Shown here: piece after piece, positions 61,020-64,000 of the stretch
Layout of the letters: each line of letters opens with the position of its first letter
How positions within the stretch are numbered: the stretch's first letter is position 1
Assembly: GCA_021234155.1 (NCBI GenBank)
Contig: JAJEKV010000502.1
Span: 104,059 to 168,058, forward strand
Direction: 5' to 3'
Length of the DNA stretch: 64,000 nt
From: Isoetes taiwanensis
Lineage: Eukaryota > Streptophyta > Lycopodiopsida > Isoetales > Isoetaceae
Made by a program: the position numbers and the translations under genes
Notes under the pieces: model-generated
Told to the model about the DNA's origin: nothing
The model's database searches: none
Seen by the model: only the letters and a program-made list of their open reading frames with translations

Positions 61020-61478
61020 ATGAGTGGTTACATCACTAATTATGTTGTGTTTAGAGGCAAGCTTCTTGGCTTGATACAATTTTATAATGCAAATTGTTTT
61101 CAAACAAGGCAAGGTTCATGTTCCATGACAATGAAAGATATCTGCATGCTTATTGTTACCCTAACAATGATAATGGAAATAATACTCATGAATGGTGCCA
61201 TATTCATGTGGAAGCTTCATTCCTTCAACTATGTCCTTGGCCAACCCGAGCACATAATGCAAATAAAGTCCATTCGAGATGTATATGCTCTAGATAAGAA
61301 AAAGTATAATGCATTTTCCTTCTATCAGCCTCTTTTTGCCTATAAGAACACACTAGGGAATAATGTATTACCAAGCGTGTGCCTACCGGCGAAGAGCACT
61401 CTACGCAATGCAAAACAATTGTTGTTCGTGGAGAGATTCATGATTGATCACAGAAAGCCCACTTGTTCCGTGCTTTGA
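61020..61478 (+). CDS. Unrecognised 152-codon ORF in copy B
   Basis: Opens at an ATG (61020) and is intact here but broken in copy A (33855-34320). The predicted protein (MSGYITNYVVFRGKLLGLIQ...) has a mid-region hydrophobic stretch and no motif I know. A second overlapping frame, 61094-61297, contains DNGNNTHEWCHIHVEASF and may be the real ancestral one. It could be a transposon-derived fragment. Confidence 0.2.
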   Translation: MSGYITNYVVFRGKLLGLIQFYNANCFQTRQGSCSMTMKDICMLIVTLTMIMEIILMNGAIFMWKLHSFNYVLGQPEHIMQIKSIRDVYALDKKKYNAFSFYQPLFAYKNTLGNNVLPSVCLPAKSTLRNAKQLLFVERFMIDHRKPTCSVL

Positions 61479-63084
61479 TATACCCTATTTTAGCTTTGTA
61501 AGAAATGGTATCCTAATTTATATACGCCAACAAGAAAACAAAGTTTGGAATTCCTAATGGATAAGGACTTCCCCTACTTTTTCCTTCCAAGATTAGGCAA
61601 GAATAGCTATACAACTTCATTTAAAGCATGTAAATGTATAACCAAGCTTTCGAGGAAAAAATAAACAAAACCTTAGCCGCTGGGGGAGCCCCTAGTATTC
61701 TATGGAAAGTAGGGGTCTAAGGTACATTTTTTCCCCAACCGCCTAGCAAGAGATTCTTTGCCTATGCATACTATTCAAGACACTCATAATATATGGAACT
61801 AATCATGTGATGTGTTTTCACATCAATTGCAAAAACCTTAAAGCAACTTTACTTTGGCAATAAAGACCATTTTCTTTGCTTGCAGTTGAATGCTTGATTA
61901 TTTTGTGTGAAAACAATATCATTTTAAGCATGTGAACCCCATGAACTCTCGCCACAATGTAGAATAAGACTTGCCATTCGTTTGCATGAAGTGTGAAGTC
62001 TTCTGGTCCCTTTGCCATTTTGCTATATTTTCTATCTCTAAAGTTCATTTAGAAAAACTATTATTGTTACATCCGTGATATGCAAATGATATTGTGTAGT
62101 TCCGAGGGTGGTTCAAAAATGTAGAGAATTAGAAAGTTGCGTGGAATGATGATAAGACATGAACTAATAAGATGATAGAAAGGTTGAGATGCCTTTTACC
62201 TTGAAAAGGCTCCCTTGAACTCCTCCCCGAAAGTTCTCTAAAGGTTTTCCTTCCAAATTCCTTACAAGCGATGTTCATGGACTTCCCCTCGATATTCTTT
62301 ATTCGATCCCAATTGAGTGGTGAAATTTGGCCTCAAGGACTAGTAACCGACTCTCTTTAATATTTTATATTATCTTAATAATAAGTAGAACTTTTTATTG
62401 TGTGATGAACTTTGTTTCAGACAAAATGGCATCAGCAAGGTTCCAAGCTCTTTGAACTTGTGGGATTCTAGTTTTCAAAATTGAGATTTAAATTAAAACT
62501 AAAACTACATAAATAATCTAGAAGTTTTTATGCGCTTGGAAGATCGGTTATAGAAATCATGAATTTTGTTGTTGACTCTTATATAAGAAATCACATGCTC
62601 GCAAAAATTAAAATTACTTTATTCCTATCGCGGGATGAGGATGCTACCATATCCATTCCATTATGTACAAAAACATATAATAGAATTATAACCCTAATCC
62701 AAATTAGTCCATCATGCAGAGTAGCTTGGCATGAAGGCCTTTGATTATAGTGGACCTCCACCATGGTTTAAAATCCATCGCCTACCATCGAGTGAGATGT
62801 TGGCAAGTGTAAGTCCACCAATTTTACTGCTCAAAAACATAAAATAAGAAGGTGCCAAGGCATTACCGAATGTCCTAATGTATATCTAATTGTTTTATGT
62901 GTTCGAGATTTTCTTCCTATTCTTTCTCCTCTCTTTATATTTTTTCGCTCTCTTTTAAACCCTCTTCTTTATACTTTCTATTCTCCCATGGCCTATTGGT
63001 CTCCATGGAGGTTAAAAATTTGATTCTATTCTATTCTCTATATTTTTGTCCAAAAAAGTTAAATTTACATGCATTTTCAAAAGG

Positions 63085-63576
63085 TGACCGGGAGGTGATA
63101 TAGACAAGAGAAAATCAACCCTCGTGATATGTTGTAATGCTTGGAAGAAATGTCGCATTTGGAGAAGTAAGAAACAAAACTCTCTAGCCATGCCTTCATA
63201 GGAAGTAGCATGAAAAGAACATCACTTTGCATCAATGAGAAATAATGTGGTTACAAAGATTATTAGATGAAATTGGGATTGCTCAAAATAGGAGGTCTGC
63301 CACATTATACATTTATAGTATGAGTCGCATGGTTATATAGCAAAAAATCTAGTATTTCATGAAAGGACAAACATATAAAGATGAATATGCATTTCATTCA
63401 AATATGGTGGAAGATAAACTCTAGAGTCGAGATATGTTTATAATTTCCCCTAAGCAAATTGTCGATATATTTACTAAAGCCTACTTGTATCAAAAATTCA
63501 CTTATTTGAAATCAAGGCCGCTAGTTGGTGATAGAACACGTAGATCATCACAAAAAGGAATTTGCCATGAAGGGAA
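63085..63576 (+). pseudogene. Copia RNase H remnant and polypurine tract, copy B
   Basis: Same order as in copy A: RSKKQNSLAMPS at about 63163-63200, LLDEIGIAQ near 63260, KHIKMNMHFIQ near 63368, and KQIVDIFTKAYLYQKFTYLK at about 63452-63512. The polypurine-like GAAGGGAA (63569-63576) leads into TGTTAGAATA, the start of the probable LTR that continues past the window end. Confidence 0.8.
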
Positions 63577-64000
63577 TGTTAGAATAAAATATAGTCATGA
63601 CAAAATTCCTAGAATGGTGAGATATCGAGCATGTTAGTGATGAAATGTGAAGGTTTAACCATTGTCCAATGGTAAGAATAGAATAGAATAGAATAAAATA
63701 AAGGAAGAGATAAAACATTTTATGATATTGCGAAACCAAGATAGAATCGAAAAAAATACCTTGGCTTTGGAAAATAGAAGTCAAAGAAAAATATCCTTGA
63801 TCTTGGTGAGGAGTCAAAAAATAAGAAAATGAATTAGAGATGATCGAGGGGTGCCTTTTGAGAACATGGTCATCAAGTTTGAAACATGCTTGGGCTATCT
63901 AATCTAATTTGTTTCATTGTTGGCTATGGTGCAATCGAGTGAGTGCACTCGATAAACTTTGCTAGACCATTGAATATTAAATAATATTGAATATTATTTC
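63577..64000 (+). repeat. Probable Copia LTR, left part, copy B
   Basis: Shared with 36444-36856; truncated by the window end. Contains the same AATAGAATAGAATAG run (about 63678-63692). Confidence 0.5.

Larger units (their letters stand above)
57318..64000 (+). repeat. Long direct duplication, copy B (runs off the window)
   Basis: Matches 30222-36856 in order and orientation from AAGCTGTTCATTTCC to the last base. It joins directly to the CACTA copy B at 57317/57318. It retains more intact CAG/CTG sites and splice-like signals than copy A. Confidence 0.85.

Overview
This is nuclear DNA of a land plant with a large, transposon-rich genome. The evidence is a spliced ARID-HMG protein gene (a plant-specific domain pairing), plant-type CACTA, PIF/Harbinger, Copia and LINE elements, and TTTAGGG telomere-type repeats. 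I cannot fix the lineage; nothing points to a grass, and a seed-free plant such as a fern is possible but only a weak inference. Only one gene looks intact: the ARID-HMG chromatin/transcription factor at 12449-15790 (+), seven exons, about 811 residues, with an unusually long disordered N-terminus. Almost everything else is transposon debris.

Layout. 1-1320: 3' end of a LINE inserted in a CACTA (En/Spm) element whose broken transposase and terminal repeats run to about 4330. 4331-7190: no recognisable gene. 7190-8795: second LINE of the same family. 8800-11600: short repeats, a 79-nt foldback, a duplicated block rich in CATGCATG, and a Tourist-like MITE with TTA target duplications. 12449-15790: the ARID-HMG gene. 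17820-18600: remnant of a different LINE reverse transcriptase. 19219-19307: (TC)n(AC)n. 20987-21943: PIF/Harbinger transposase with one in-frame TAG. 22081-22315: CACTA-type terminus, interstitial telomere repeats and a perfect 21-bp hairpin. 24-28 kb: fragments I cannot identify. 28569-28845: foldback MITE.

30222-36856 is one copy of a long direct duplication. The second copy is 57318-64000 (still running at the window edge), and a 0.9-kb third piece lies at 45333-46246. The unit carries minus-strand exon-like segments, an unrecognised ORF and a Copia RNase H tail with the start of an LTR. 37.6-38.1 kb and 43.0-44.5 kb are paralogous; a 5'-truncated LINE with a 15-bp target duplication has landed in the second, and the first preserves the empty site. 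46831-52036 is a full-length but decayed Copia retrotransposon with LTRs, primer-binding site, polypurine tract and AATTG target duplication. 53.7-57.3 kb is a second CACTA copy, directly joined to the second copy of the long duplication.

The most general observation is that the repeat copies are nearly identical except for short scrambled patches centred on CAG, CTG or CTGCAG sites. CAG/CTG looks depleted in repeats but normal in the ARID-HMG gene. This fits either consensus errors at CHG-methylated cytosines or mutation focused on those sites. It means many frameshifts and stops in the transposon genes may not be real.
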